Assembly (NCBI RefSeq): GCF_001620365.2
Contig: NZ_LQMT02000005.1
Coordinates: forward strand, 68,151-120,436
Origin: Amycolatopsis keratiniphila subsp. keratiniphila
GTDB taxonomy: Bacteria > Actinomycetota > Actinomycetes > Mycobacteriales > Pseudonocardiaceae
Reading direction: 5' to 3'
DNA: 52,286 bases
A program made the translations under genes and the position numbers. The notes under the pieces were generated by a model. The model was not told the DNA's origin. It worked only from the letters and a program-made list of their open reading frames with translations, and made no database searches. The stretch's first letter is position 1; each line of letters starts with the position of its first letter. Of the stretch, positions 34,173-46,837 are shown piece by piece.

Positions 34173-34909
34173 TCGGGAACGTGCAGAGGACCGAAGACAG
34201 GCCGGAGACCGACCGGGTCGACGTCGCGGTGATCGAGGACCATCCGTTGTACCGGCACGCCGTGGTCCGGGTCCTCACCGAGGCCGACGGCATCGAACTG
34301 GGCGCCGTGGTCGATTCGGTCGCCCGGTTCCACGTCCATCCGCAGCCGCCCGGCAGCGTGGTGCTGCTCGACCTCGGCCTGCCTGGGATCGCCGGCGCGG
34401 CAGCCGTGCTCCAGGTGTGCGAACTGGGGCATCACGTGCTCGTGGTGTCCGCGCAGGCCGAGCCCGAGCAGGTGCTCGGCGCGATCGCGGCCGGTGCCAA
34501 GGGATTCCTGTCCAAGGACGTCGACGTCGACGAGCTGCTGACCGCGATCAGGACGGTCGCGCGGGGCCGGGCCTACGTTTCCGCGGTGGTGGCCGGAATG
34601 ATCATCAAGGACAACGCCGACCGCCCCGCGTCGGCCCCGGACGTCGCGCTCTCCGCACGGGAGAAGCAGGTCCTGCGGCTCGTCGCCGCGGGCGAACGCG
34701 ACGTCGACATCGCCCGCATCCTGGGTATCGGGGTTCGGACGGTCCGCGGTTATCTGGACCGGATCCGTGACAAACTCGGAGAGAGAAGGCGGGCCGGTCT
34801 GGTCCGCAAGGCCATCCAGCTCGGGCTCGCGTCTCCGCCGGAGGTGCCCGGTCCGTCTCGGCCGGTCGCGCCCCGCGCCGACGCGGGCGGATTCGAAGGA
34901 CGCCGGTGA
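34169..34909 (+). CDS. NarL/LuxR-type response regulator 1 of a tandem pair
   Basis: A 246-residue regulator. The receiver domain (about 17-135) has the acidic pair in VIEDHP, the phosphoacceptor D68 (LLDLGLPG) and a conserved Lys (LSKDV). The C-terminal LuxR-type helix-turn-helix lies near 160-215 (LSAREKQVLRLVAAGE). A 30-residue Pro/Arg-rich tail follows. It is translationally coupled to eccB and to its paralogue downstream. No histidine kinase gene is in the window, so its partner is elsewhere or it is activated differently. It probably controls the ESX operons. Confidence 0.88.
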   Translation: MIGNVQRTEDRPETDRVDVAVIEDHPLYRHAVVRVLTEADGIELGAVVDSVARFHVHPQPPGSVVLLDLGLPGIAGAAAVLQVCELGHHVLVVSAQAEPEQVLGAIAAGAKGFLSKDVDVDELLTAIRTVARGRAYVSAVVAGMIIKDNADRPASAPDVALSAREKQVLRLVAAGERDVDIARILGIGVRTVRGYLDRIRDKLGERRRAGLVRKAIQLGLASPPEVPGPSRPVAPRADAGGFEGRR

Positions 34910-35562
34910 ACGCAGACGAGCAGCAGCCGAAACGCAGTACGCCGATCAACGTCGGGGTGATCGAAGATCATCCGCTGTACCGGGACGCCGTCGCGCGTGT
35001 CCTCACCGAGGCGCCCGACATCGAGCTGGGCGCCGTCGCCGACTCCGTCGCGCGGTTCGCCGTCCAGGAGCAGCCTCCCGGCAGCGTCGTCGTCCTCGAC
35101 CTCAAGCTGCGCGGCGTCCAGGACGCCGCCGCGGTACTCGAGGTGGGACAGATGGGACACAAGGTGCTCGTGGTGTCCGCGCACGCCGAGCAGCCCGAGG
35201 TGCTGGGCGCCATGCAGGCCGGGGCGAAGGGCTTCCTGTCCAAGGACGTCGACGGCGACGAACTCCTGCGCGCCATCCGCACCATCGCCGAAGACAACGC
35301 GTACGTGTCGCCGACGCTGGCCGGGATGATCATCCAGGACAGCGAAGACCGCCACGCCGGGCCCAAGATCGTCCTGTCCGAACGGGAGAAACAGGTCCTG
35401 CGGCTGGTCGCGGCCGGCGAGCGGGACGTCGACGTGGCGGAGATCCTGAACATCAGCGTGCGGACGGTGCGGTCCTATCTCGACCGGATCCGGGACAAGA
35501 CCGGCGAGCGGCGGCGCGCCGGCTTCGTCCGCGTCGCGATCCGCGAGGGCCTGCTGCGCTAG
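34906..35562 (+). CDS. NarL/LuxR-type response regulator 2 of a tandem pair
   Basis: A 218-residue paralogue of the preceding gene. It shares the VIEDHPLYR start, phosphoacceptor D65 (VLDLKLRG), the LSKDV lysine and the LSEREKQVLRLVAAGERDVD helix-turn-helix, and lacks the Pro-rich tail. Roughly two thirds of residues match by eye, so this looks like a tandem duplication. The GTG start overlaps the previous stop. Its stop overlaps that of the convergent SMP-30 gene by four bases. Confidence 0.88.
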   Translation: MNADEQQPKRSTPINVGVIEDHPLYRDAVARVLTEAPDIELGAVADSVARFAVQEQPPGSVVVLDLKLRGVQDAAAVLEVGQMGHKVLVVSAHAEQPEVLGAMQAGAKGFLSKDVDGDELLRAIRTIAEDNAYVSPTLAGMIIQDSEDRHAGPKIVLSEREKQVLRLVAAGERDVDVAEILNISVRTVRSYLDRIRDKTGERRRAGFVRVAIREGLLR

Positions 35563-36452
35563 AACCGTGGCCCCGAGAAGTTCACCCGCAGCGTGTACAC
35601 CGAACTGGACGCGGTGATGAACAGATCGTTCCGCCGCGGCCCGCCGAAGGTCAGGTTCGAACAGACCTCCGGCACTCGCAGCTTCCCGATCCTCGTGCCG
35701 TCGGGCGCGAAGCAGTGCAGGCCGTCGTGCGCGGCCGCCCAGAGCCGTCCGGCGGCGTCCAGCCGCATCCCGTCGAAACCGCCCGCGTCACTCGTCGCGA
35801 AGACCTCGCCGCCGGAAAGGCGGCCGTCGTCCACCGAGAAAACCCTGATGTGGCTGGGATTCTGCCGCGTGTCCGCGATGTAGAGCAGCGACTCGTCGAG
35901 GGAGAACGCCAGCCCGTTCGGGCGCGAGAAGTCGTCCGCGACGATCCGCACGGAACCATCCGGATCGACTCGATAGACGTGACAGGCGCCGATCTCGCTC
36001 TCGGCTTGATGGCCCTCGTAGTCGCTGTCGATGCCGTAACTCGGGTCGGTGAACCAGATCGCGCCGTCCGAGGACTCGACGACGTCGTTGGGGCTGTTGA
36101 ACCTCTTGCCCTGATAGGTGTCCGCGAGGACGGTGGTCGTGCCGTCGTGCTCGGTGCGGGTCACCCGGCGGCCGCCCTGTTCGCAGCTGACGAGCCTGCC
36201 CTGCCGGTCGACGGTGTGCCCGTTGTGGAATCCGGCCGGCTCGCGGAACACGCCGACCGCGCCCGTGGTCTCGTCCCAGCGCAGCACTCGGTCGTTCGGG
36301 ATGTCGCTGAACACCAGGTACCGCCCGGCGGGGAAGTAGGCGGGGCCCTCGGTCCACCGGCAGCCGGTGTGCAGCCGCCGCATCCACTCGTCCCCGTTGA
36401 CGCGGGCGAATCGCTCGTCGAGCACCTCGAACTGTGCCTTGACCATGTCCAT
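35559..36452 (-). CDS. SMP-30/gluconolactonase family hydrolase
   Basis: A 297-residue six-bladed beta-propeller lactonase. Likely metal ligands are the Glu in CRWTEGP, the Asn in FNSPNDVV, the Asn in RPNGLAFS and the Asp in FDGMRLD, all at family positions. Such enzymes open sugar lactones such as gluconolactone, but the true substrate is not readable. It is divergent from an Lrp/AsnC regulator with 68 bases between, which probably controls it. Confidence 0.85.
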   Translation of the reverse strand: MDMVKAQFEVLDERFARVNGDEWMRRLHTGCRWTEGPAYFPAGRYLVFSDIPNDRVLRWDETTGAVGVFREPAGFHNGHTVDRQGRLVSCEQGGRRVTRTEHDGTTTVLADTYQGKRFNSPNDVVESSDGAIWFTDPSYGIDSDYEGHQAESEIGACHVYRVDPDGSVRIVADDFSRPNGLAFSLDESLLYIADTRQNPSHIRVFSVDDGRLSGGEVFATSDAGGFDGMRLDAAGRLWAAAHDGLHCFAPDGTRIGKLRVPEVCSNLTFGGPRRNDLFITASSSVYTLRVNFSGPRF

Positions 36453-36504
36453 GAGAACCCCAGTGTTCCGAATGAGATATTGCGATCATCATGAACTGCC
36501 GAAC

Positions 36505-36517
36505 TTGATATGGTCAA
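36505..36517. promoter_or_regulatory. Lrp-gene promoter with overlapping inverted repeat
   Basis: TTGA-TATGG-TCAA is a small perfect inverted repeat. It contains the -10 hexamer TATGGT (36509-36514), which lies exactly six bases before the ATG of the Lrp gene. This suggests leaderless transcription and autoregulation. Confidence 0.5.
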
Positions 36518-36956
36518 CCCATGGATGACGTGGATCGCATGTTGCTCACCGCGTTGCAGCAGGACGCGACGCAGGCGTACGCCGCGCTCGGCAAGGCGGT
36601 CGGGCTGTCCGCGGGCGCCGCGCACGAGCGGGTCCGCAAACTGCGCGAACAGGGCGTCATCCGGCGCACGACCGTCGACGTCGATCCGGCGGCCGTCGGC
36701 CGGGGCGTGATGGCGTTCGTGCTGGTCGAGGCGGGGTCGTGGATGGGCGACGCGCCGACCAAGGCCGCGCTGGAGGCGTTGCCGGAGGTCGTCGAGGCGC
36801 ACATCATCGCGGGCCCGGCCTCGCTGCTGGTTAAGGTGCGCACGCCGACCACCGAGGAGCTTCAGGCGTCCCTGCGCAGGCTGTACGCGATCGAGGGCGT
36901 CACCGGGACTCAGACGATCGTGGTGCTCGAATCCTTCTTCGAGCGATCGGTGGACG

Positions 36957-40854
<3,898 letters not shown>

Positions 40855-40947
40855 GCCCGCGTCCAGAGGACTAAATGCGTCCGGTGGGGCGGACAAGGGG
40901 CGAGCCCGGCGCGGTCCGGCTCGCGGGCGTGTGGCAGGGTGGCGGTC

Positions 40948-41103
40948 GTGAGTAACACGACCATCGCTGTGCTGCTGTTCGCGCTCGGCGGCTTCCTGAT
41001 CGGCGGCGTCTACGCGACCTGGAAGAGCGTCAAGTTCATGGCCGTCGTGCTGGGGATCGGCGCGCTGCTGGCCATCGGCGGCGCCATCGCCTGGCTGGCC
41101 TGA
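40948..41103 (+). CDS. Small two-helix membrane protein
   Basis: A 51-residue protein beginning MSNTTIAVLLFALGG. It has two hydrophobic helices (about 5-24 and 31-50) joined by a short basic loop (TWKSVK). The codons are strongly G/C-ended like its neighbours, which supports a real gene. It lies between hisB and a strong terminator. Function unknown. Confidence 0.65.
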   Translation: MSNTTIAVLLFALGGFLIGGVYATWKSVKFMAVVLGIGALLAIGGAIAWLA

Positions 41104-41126
41104 CCGCGCCTGCGGCTTCCGACCTG

Positions 41127-41183
41127 AGTACGTGAAGGCCCCCTTCACTGCGTCTAGCGCAGTGAAGGGGGCCTTCACGTACT
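41127..41183. terminator. Perfect 26-bp hairpin between convergent genes
   Basis: Two perfectly complementary 26-base arms (41127-41152 and 41158-41183) flank a TCTAG loop. Each arm holds a smaller palindrome, GTGAAGG-CCC-CCTTCAC. It ends the his transcript and the convergent MMPL gene (41211). The GTGAAGG core links it to the decayed repeats at 6515-6589. Confidence 0.82.
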
Positions 41184-41210
41184 GATGCGGATGCCACGCT
41201 GCAACGGCAC

Positions 41211-43391
41211 CTACTTCGTGGCGTCGACCAGCTCCCGCTCATCAGGCGAATCCAGCTGCTTCGCGAGCTTCTCGCCTTCGACGTCGACATCGGGCAGCAC
41301 GCGATCCAGCCACTTCGGCAGCCACCACGCACCGCGGCCGAGCAGCGACATCAGCGCCGGCACGATGGTCATCCGGATCACGAACGCGTCCACCAGCACC
41401 CCGAAGGCCAGCGCGAACCCGATCGATTGGATCAGCGAGGACTCCGCGAGCACGAATCCGGCGAACACGCTGATCATGATCAGCGCGGCGGCGACCACGA
41501 CGCGGGAGCCGTGCCGGAAACCGGTCACCATCGCCTGCTGCGGGTCGGCGCCGTGGACGTATTCCTCCCGCATCCGCGTCACCAGGAACACCTGGTAGTC
41601 CATGGCGAGCCCGAACAGCACGCCGATCAGCAGGATCGGCAGCATGCTCATGATCGGCCCGGTGGTCTTCACGCCGAGCAGGTCGGTGAGCCAGCCCCAC
41701 TGGAACACGGCCACCACGGCACCGAACGTCGCGACCACCGAACCGAGGAAGCCCAGCGTCGCCTTCAGCGGAACGACGATCGAGCGGAACACCAGCATCA
41801 GCAGCAGGAACGCGAGCCCGACGATCAGCGCGAGGTAGGGCAGCATCGCGTCGGCGAGTTTCTCGGAGACGTCGATGTTGGCCGCGGTCTGACCGGTCAC
41901 CGCCAGCGACGCGCCGGTGGCCGAGCCCAGTTTCGCGTTCAGGCCGCGGATGTCGCTGACCAGGTCTTCGGTCGCGGTGCTGCTCGGGCCGCTCTTCGGG
42001 ATGACGGTCAGCAGCGCCAGGTCACCGGCGCGGTTGGTCTTGGGCGGCGTGACGATCGGGCGTTCGGGGAGGCCGCCGATACCCGCGGCCGCCTGCTGGA
42101 GCGCGGCTTGCCGGTCGGTGCTGCCGCTCAGGTCGACGACGATCACCAGCGGGCCGTTGGCGCCCTCGCCGAAACTGCGGGCGACGGTGTCGTAGGCCTT
42201 GCGCTGGGTGGTGTCCGGCGCGGCGGTGCTGTCGTTCGGCAGGCCGAGCTGCATGCTCGCGGCGGGCACGGCGACGATCGCGAGCCCGGCGATCGCGGCG
42301 ATCAGCACCGGGATCCGGTGGCGGGCGACGAACTTCGCCCAGCGTTCGCCGTGTGTCGTCGTGCTTTCCTTGCGGCGCAAGCGGATCTTGCCGCCCGCCA
42401 GTTTGGCGCCGGCGAAGCCGAGCACGGCGGGCAGCAGGGTGAGCGCGATGACGACCGCGATCGCGACGGTGATCGCCGCCGCGATCCCCATCTCGCCGAG
42501 GAACGGGATGCCGACGACGGTCAGGCCCGCCAGCGCGATGATGACGGTCAGCCCGGCGAACACCACAGCGGAACCCGCGGTGCCGGTGGCGCGGCCGGCG
42601 GCTTCCTCCGGATCGCGGCCGACGGTGAGTTCGTGCCGATAGCGGGAAACGATGAAGAGCGCGTAGTCGATGCCGACGGCGAGGCCGATCATCAGCGCGA
42701 GCACCGGCGTGTTCGTGTTCAGTTCGAGGAAACCGGACGCCGTCGTGATGCCCGCCATGCCGATGCCGACGCCGATGAGCGCGGTCAGCAGCGGGATCCC
42801 GGCCGCGAGCAGCGAGCCGAAGGTGATGATCAGGACGACCGCGGCGACGGCGACACCGAGGCCTTCGGTGGCGTTGGTCGCGGGCATCGCCTGCACGGCG
42901 TCACCGCCGAATTCGACGGTGTACCCGGCCGCCTTGGCGGAATCGGCGGCGGCCATCAGGCCGTCGCGGTCGGCGTCGGTGAGCTCGAAACCCGGCACGC
43001 GATAGCTGACCTGCGCCAGCGCCACATGCTTGTCGGGCGAGATCGCCTGCACCTGCAACGGGTCGACCACCCCGGCGACCTTCGGCGCGTCCTTGAGTCC
43101 CTTGACGAGGCCCGCGATCGCCGCTCGCCCGTTCGCGTCGGTGATGTCGCCGGGCGTCGAGATGACGACGCGCCCCGTCGCGCCACCGGCGGCGGCTTCC
43201 GGGAACCGGTCGGCGAGCTGGTCGATCGCCTTCTGCGACTCGGTGCCGGGGATGGTCACCGAATTCGAAAGCTGGCCGGACAGGGTCAGCGCTCCCGCGC
43301 CGAGGGCCACCAGGACGGCGGCCCACACCGCCGTCACCAGTGCCCGGCGCCGGAACGAAAACCGGCCCAGGCGGTAGAGGAAGCTGGCCAC
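41211..43391 (-). CDS. MMPL/RND-family exporter
   Basis: A 726-residue transporter with the MMPL layout: one N-terminal helix, a periplasmic domain (about 40-170), six helices, a second periplasmic domain and a last helix cluster. Motifs such as GIDYALFIVSRYRHEL and GLAMDYQVFLVTRMREEY contain the transport aspartates. Such proteins export lipids or drugs. It is divergent from a TetR regulator with three palindromic operators between them, so it is probably induced by its own substrate. Confidence 0.92.
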   Translation of the reverse strand: MASFLYRLGRFSFRRRALVTAVWAAVLVALGAGALTLSGQLSNSVTIPGTESQKAIDQLADRFPEAAAGGATGRVVISTPGDITDANGRAAIAGLVKGLKDAPKVAGVVDPLQVQAISPDKHVALAQVSYRVPGFELTDADRDGLMAAADSAKAAGYTVEFGGDAVQAMPATNATEGLGVAVAAVVLIITFGSLLAAGIPLLTALIGVGIGMAGITTASGFLELNTNTPVLALMIGLAVGIDYALFIVSRYRHELTVGRDPEEAAGRATGTAGSAVVFAGLTVIIALAGLTVVGIPFLGEMGIAAAITVAIAVVIALTLLPAVLGFAGAKLAGGKIRLRRKESTTTHGERWAKFVARHRIPVLIAAIAGLAIVAVPAASMQLGLPNDSTAAPDTTQRKAYDTVARSFGEGANGPLVIVVDLSGSTDRQAALQQAAAGIGGLPERPIVTPPKTNRAGDLALLTVIPKSGPSSTATEDLVSDIRGLNAKLGSATGASLAVTGQTAANIDVSEKLADAMLPYLALIVGLAFLLLMLVFRSIVVPLKATLGFLGSVVATFGAVVAVFQWGWLTDLLGVKTTGPIMSMLPILLIGVLFGLAMDYQVFLVTRMREEYVHGADPQQAMVTGFRHGSRVVVAAALIMISVFAGFVLAESSLIQSIGFALAFGVLVDAFVIRMTIVPALMSLLGRGAWWLPKWLDRVLPDVDVEGEKLAKQLDSPDERELVDATK

Positions 43392-43428
43392 GAAAGTCTC
43401 CCGTTCACTCGATCAGGTTCATTCCAAG

Positions 43429-43490
43429 CTAGCCGATCGGCTAGGGGCCTACAAGCCGATCGGCAAGTGTGTGACTAGCCGCACGGCTAG
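43429..43490. promoter_or_regulatory. Three TetR operators in register
   Basis: Three 16-bp sites start at 43429, 43452 and 43475, so the spacing is exactly 23 bp. Sites 1 (CTAGCCGATCGGCTAG) and 3 (CTAGCCGCACGGCTAG) have full inverted arms. Site 2 (CAAGCCGATCGGCAAG) keeps the central palindrome. They lie between the divergent MMPL and TetR genes. Confidence 0.8.
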
Positions 43491-43551
43491 TACTCGTTTG
43501 GCCACGCGGGCACGCTTGACGTAATCTCCGACGGCTGAACGAGGAGGGAAC

Positions 43552-44121
43552 ATGGACGTCGTCCACGCGGAGGACACCCGCACGCGACTACTGGGCACGG
43601 CGTTGCGGTTGTTCACCGAACACGGCGTGGAAGGCACCTCGCTGCAGATGATCGCGGACGCCCTCGGCGTCACGAAGGCCGCCGTCTACTACCACTTCAA
43701 GACGAAGGCGGAGATCACCGAGTCGGTCGCCGAGCCCGTGCTGCGCGAGCTGGAGGGCATCGTCGACGACGCGCGCGCCCAGCGCACTCGGGGCGCGCAG
43801 ATCGACCACCTGCTGGACGGTTTCGTCGATCTCGTGGTGCGCCACCGGTCGCTGGTCGCCCTGTTCTCCAGCGACCCCGGCATCGCCCGCGCGATCGAGA
43901 AGTCCGTGCACAGCTCGGACAGTTTCAAGAACCGGCTGCTGGAGATCCTGGTCGGCCCGGATCCGGATCTCACCGCGATCGTCACCGCGCAGGTCCTGCT
44001 GGCGGGGATCGCCGTCGCCGGCGGCTCGCCCGAGGTCGCCTCGCTCGACGACGAGACGCTGCGCGAAACGCTCTTGGCCGTCGGACGCAAGCTCTACAAC
44101 CGTCCGCGCCGCCGCTCGTGA
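43552..44121 (+). CDS. TetR-family regulator of the MMPL exporter
   Basis: A 189-residue regulator. The N-terminal helix-turn-helix (about 10-55) includes LQMIADALGVTKAAVYYHFKTK, a textbook TetR pattern, and the C-terminal half is the ligand-binding domain. ATG 43552 follows GAGGAGGG. A TTGGCC -35 and TAATCT -10 (18-bp spacer) lie just downstream of the third operator. Repression of itself and the divergent MMPL gene is the expected role. Confidence 0.9.
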   Translation: MDVVHAEDTRTRLLGTALRLFTEHGVEGTSLQMIADALGVTKAAVYYHFKTKAEITESVAEPVLRELEGIVDDARAQRTRGAQIDHLLDGFVDLVVRHRSLVALFSSDPGIARAIEKSVHSSDSFKNRLLEILVGPDPDLTAIVTAQVLLAGIAVAGGSPEVASLDDETLRETLLAVGRKLYNRPRRRS

Positions 44122-44167
44122 CCGATGTGTTCAAGACAGCGGCCGCGATCCACGCGACCCTGTCGGT

Positions 44168-45040
44168 ATGAACATCGATCTGAAGACGGCGGCCACGTTC
44201 ATGGCCACCCAGGCCCGGCTGCTCGACAGGCGGCGCTTCGAGGTCCTTTTCCGCGACGGTGATCCGGCGGCGGCGCTCGCCGCGCTGGAGGCGTACCGCA
44301 ATCCCGACGGCGGTTACGGCCACGGGCTGGAACCCGATTGCCGCTCGGCGACGAGTCAGCCCGGCGGCGCGCTGCACGCTTTCGAGGTCTTCGCCGACGT
44401 CGGCCCGGTGACCAGCCCGCGCGCGGCCGAACTCTGCGACTGGCTCGACTCGATCTCCCTTCCCGACGGCGGGATCCCGTTCGCGGTCCCGATGCCGGAT
44501 CCGTTCGGCAGCGCGCCGTTCTGGGCGGACGCCGATCCGTCGGTCTCCTCACTGCAGATCACCGCGATCGTCGCGGTCACCGCCCATCGCGTCGCGGCGC
44601 ACGATCCCGCGGTCGCCGCGCATCCGTGGCTGGCGAAGGCGACGAGCTACTGCCTCGCCGAGATCGAAAAGCTCGACGAGACACCGCACGCGCTCGTGCT
44701 CGCCTTCGCGATGAAGCTGGTGGACGCCCTGGGCGACACGCGTCTGGTCGAGAAGCTCGGCCGGTTCCTCCCGGCCGACGGGGTGGTGGCCGTCGGCGGC
44801 GGGATCGAGGGCGAGGCCATGCGCCCGCTCGATTTCGCGCCGGAACCCGGAGGCCCGGCACGGAAGCTGTTCCGGCCCGAGGTCATCGAAGCGGATCTGC
44901 GGCGAGTGGCGGGCGGCCAGCACGAGGACGGCGGCTGGCGGGTCGACTACACCAGCTATTCGCCCGCGGCCGCGCTGGAATGGAACGGCATGTTCACCGT
45001 CGGCACGCTGGGCCTACTGCGGGCCAACGGTCTCGTCTAG
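44168..45040 (+). CDS. Prenyltransferase/terpenoid-cyclase toroid-fold protein
   Basis: A 290-residue all-helical protein resembling the alpha/alpha toroid of squalene cyclase-like and prenyltransferase-like proteins, with NPDGGYGHG and HEDGGWRVDY repeats of the QW-like kind. The catalytic DxDD of cyclases is not seen, so an enzymatic role is uncertain. ATG 44168 lies six bases after GACCCT. The final 27 bases overlap the end of the convergent kptA. Confidence 0.68.
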   Translation: MNIDLKTAATFMATQARLLDRRRFEVLFRDGDPAAALAALEAYRNPDGGYGHGLEPDCRSATSQPGGALHAFEVFADVGPVTSPRAAELCDWLDSISLPDGGIPFAVPMPDPFGSAPFWADADPSVSSLQITAIVAVTAHRVAAHDPAVAAHPWLAKATSYCLAEIEKLDETPHALVLAFAMKLVDALGDTRLVEKLGRFLPADGVVAVGGGIEGEAMRPLDFAPEPGGPARKLFRPEVIEADLRRVAGGQHEDGGWRVDYTSYSPAAALEWNGMFTVGTLGLLRANGLV

Positions 45041-45580
45041 CCGTCGCAGGAACTCAGGCGGAACGGCGGCGGTGAGCCAGACACCGTTGGCGCTGACCTG
45101 GAATTCGTGCCCGGCGGCGGTCATCTCCCGTGTGTCGACGGCGAGCAGCACCGGGACGCCGCGCCGGGCTCCGACGGCTCGTGCGGTGTCCACGGTCGCC
45201 GAGAGATGCACGGCGTGCCGGTTCATCGGCCGGAGTCCCTCGTGCATGATCGCGCCGAGGAACCGGGACACAGTGCCGTGGTAGAGCACATCCGGCGGAA
45301 TCGCCGCCGGCAGCGCCAGGTCGACCTCGACGCTGTGACCCTGGCTGGCGCGGATCCGCAGCCCGTCCTCGTCGAAGGCGAAGCGCCGCTTGTCGTTGCC
45401 CTCGACGACTTCGTCGAGTTCGGCGCGCGTGAGCTTCAAGCCGTTGCGCCGCAAGGCCGCCAAGAGCGTGTCGACCTCGACCCAGCCGTCGGGGGCGAGG
45501 GTGATCCCGATGTCGCCGGGTGCGTGCCGCAGATGCCGGGAGAGTCGTTTCGAGGCCCGGATGAGGTGTTTCTTGTCCAT
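45014..45580 (-). CDS. kptA: RNA 2'-phosphotransferase (Tpt1/KptA family)
   Basis: Transfers a 2'-phosphate from RNA to NAD. The 188-residue protein has the N-terminal SKRLSRHLRHAP block, RASQGHS, VLYHGT and NRHAVHLS motifs that hold the family's Arg-His-Arg-Arg active-site residues. The bacterial substrate is not settled, as bacteria lack the fungal tRNA splicing step. It overlaps the previous convergent gene by 27 bases and precedes soxR. Confidence 0.9.
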   Translation of the reverse strand: MDKKHLIRASKRLSRHLRHAPGDIGITLAPDGWVEVDTLLAALRRNGLKLTRAELDEVVEGNDKRRFAFDEDGLRIRASQGHSVEVDLALPAAIPPDVLYHGTVSRFLGAIMHEGLRPMNRHAVHLSATVDTARAVGARRGVPVLLAVDTREMTAAGHEFQVSANGVWLTAAVPPEFLRRLDETVGPQ

Positions 45581-45626
45581 TTCGAGTCATAGTGACCCAT
45601 ATCCGGCCCCCGCGTGGCAACGGAAT

Positions 45627-46088
45627 TCAGATGCCGCCCTCGGAAGCCGGGCGCAGTTTGCCCGCGCCGGGGCCGAACCGGGACATCTGGTCGTCGGCGT
45701 TGTAGAGCCCGCAGCTGCGCAGGGAAAGGCAACCGCAGCCGACGCAGCCGGTCAGCCGGTCGCGCAGGCGCTGCAACGCGTCGATCCGCGCGTCGAGCTC
45801 GTCCTGCCAGCCCCGCGAGAGGCGGGCCCAGTCGGCCTTGGTGGGGGCGTGGTCCTTGGGCAGGGTCTCCAGTGCCGAGCTGATGTCGTCCAGGCTGAGG
45901 CCGACCCGCTGCGCGGCGCGGATGAAGGCGATCCGGCGCAGCACCGAACGCGAGTACCGCCGCTGGTTGCCCGCGGAGCGCTCGGAGCTGATCAGCCCTT
46001 TGTCCTCGTAGAAACGCAAAGCCGTATGGGGCACGCCGCTGCGGTCGGCGACCTGCCCGATGCTCAGGTGTTCAGCCAGTCTCGTCAC
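45627..46088 (-). CDS. soxR: Redox-sensing MerR-family regulator SoxR
   Basis: A 153-residue regulator with an N-terminal MerR helix-turn-helix (about 8-75), a dimerisation helix and the [2Fe-2S] cysteine cluster C115-x2-C118-x-C120-x5-C126, the SoxR signature. The GTG 46088 start lies exactly six bases after TAGCCT on the minus strand, with a TCGACT -35 at 17 bp. It is divergent from a transketolase pair whose promoter has a 19-bp spacer over the same palindrome, the arrangement MerR proteins activate. Confidence 0.92.
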   Translation of the reverse strand: MTRLAEHLSIGQVADRSGVPHTALRFYEDKGLISSERSAGNQRRYSRSVLRRIAFIRAAQRVGLSLDDISSALETLPKDHAPTKADWARLSRGWQDELDARIDALQRLRDRLTGCVGCGCLSLRSCGLYNADDQMSRFGPGAGKLRPASEGGI

Positions 46089-46094
46089 GTCGCC

Positions 46095-46134
46095 AGGCTA
46101 GCCTTGACTTCGACCTAAGTCGAGGTTGCAACCT
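46095..46134. promoter_or_regulatory. Overlapping divergent promoters with SoxR palindrome
   Basis: The palindrome CCTTGACTT-N6-AAGTCGAGG covers 46102-46125 with one mismatch. Rightward, TTGACT (46104-46109) and CAACCT (46129-46134) are separated by 19 bp, and the -10 lies six bases before the transketolase ATG. Leftward, TCGACT and TAGCCT have a normal 17-bp spacer for soxR. Confidence 0.72.
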
Positions 46135-46140
46135 CGGTTC

Positions 46141-46833
46141 ATGACCACTGACATCAAGACCGGCTACGAGGATCTGCCGAGGCTGATCTCGCTGATGACC
46201 GGGGACGAGAAGCATCAAGCCGCCGCCGAGTCCACTGTGGACGTCTTGTGGGTGCTCTACGACCGTGTGCTCGACATCACCCCGGAGAACGTCCGCGAGC
46301 CCGGCCGCGACCGTTTCCTGCTGTCGAAGGGCCACGGCCCGATGGCCTATTACGCGGTGCTGGCGAAGAAGGGCTTCATCCACGAGGAGGAACTCGCCGA
46401 CTGGACTTCGGCCGAGTCCCGGCTCGGCCACCATCCGGACCGGGCGCGGCTGCCCGTGGCCGAGATCTCCAGCGGTTCGCTCGGGCACGGCCTCCCGCTG
46501 GCCATCGGCACGGTGTTCGGCCTGCGCGCCAAGGGATTCCGTGACGCCAAGGTCGTCACCCTCGTCGGCGACGCGGAACTCGACGAGGGCTCCAACCAAG
46601 AGGCCATCGCGGTCGCCGGCCGCATCGGCATGCCGCAGCTGACCGCCGTCGTCGTCGACAACTCCTCGGCCACGCACGGCTGGCCCGGCGGGATCGCGCG
46701 CCGGTTCGAGGTCGAGGGCTGGACCACGCGCACCGTCGACGGCCGCGATCACGACGCCCTCCACGAAGCCTTCACCACCCCCCATCCGGACCGGCCGCTC
46801 GCCGTGGTCGCGACCGTCGAGCGAAAGGCCTGA
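46141..46833 (+). CDS. Transketolase, N-terminal (thiamine diphosphate) subunit
   Basis: The 230-residue first half of a split transketolase. The thiamine diphosphate motif appears as GDAELDEGSNQEA (about 142-154), and SKGHGPMAYYAVL and SSGSLGHGLPLAIG are typical N-terminal half motifs. With the next gene it would form a two-chain ketol-transferase acting on pentose and other sugar phosphates, though other ketose substrates are possible. ATG 46141 is six bases after the likely -10, and the operator suggests SoxR control. An upstream in-frame TTG at 46126 is rejected because it overlaps the promoter. Confidence 0.88.
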   Translation: MTTDIKTGYEDLPRLISLMTGDEKHQAAAESTVDVLWVLYDRVLDITPENVREPGRDRFLLSKGHGPMAYYAVLAKKGFIHEEELADWTSAESRLGHHPDRARLPVAEISSGSLGHGLPLAIGTVFGLRAKGFRDAKVVTLVGDAELDEGSNQEAIAVAGRIGMPQLTAVVVDNSSATHGWPGGIARRFEVEGWTTRTVDGRDHDALHEAFTTPHPDRPLAVVATVERKA

Positions 46834-46837
46834 ACCC

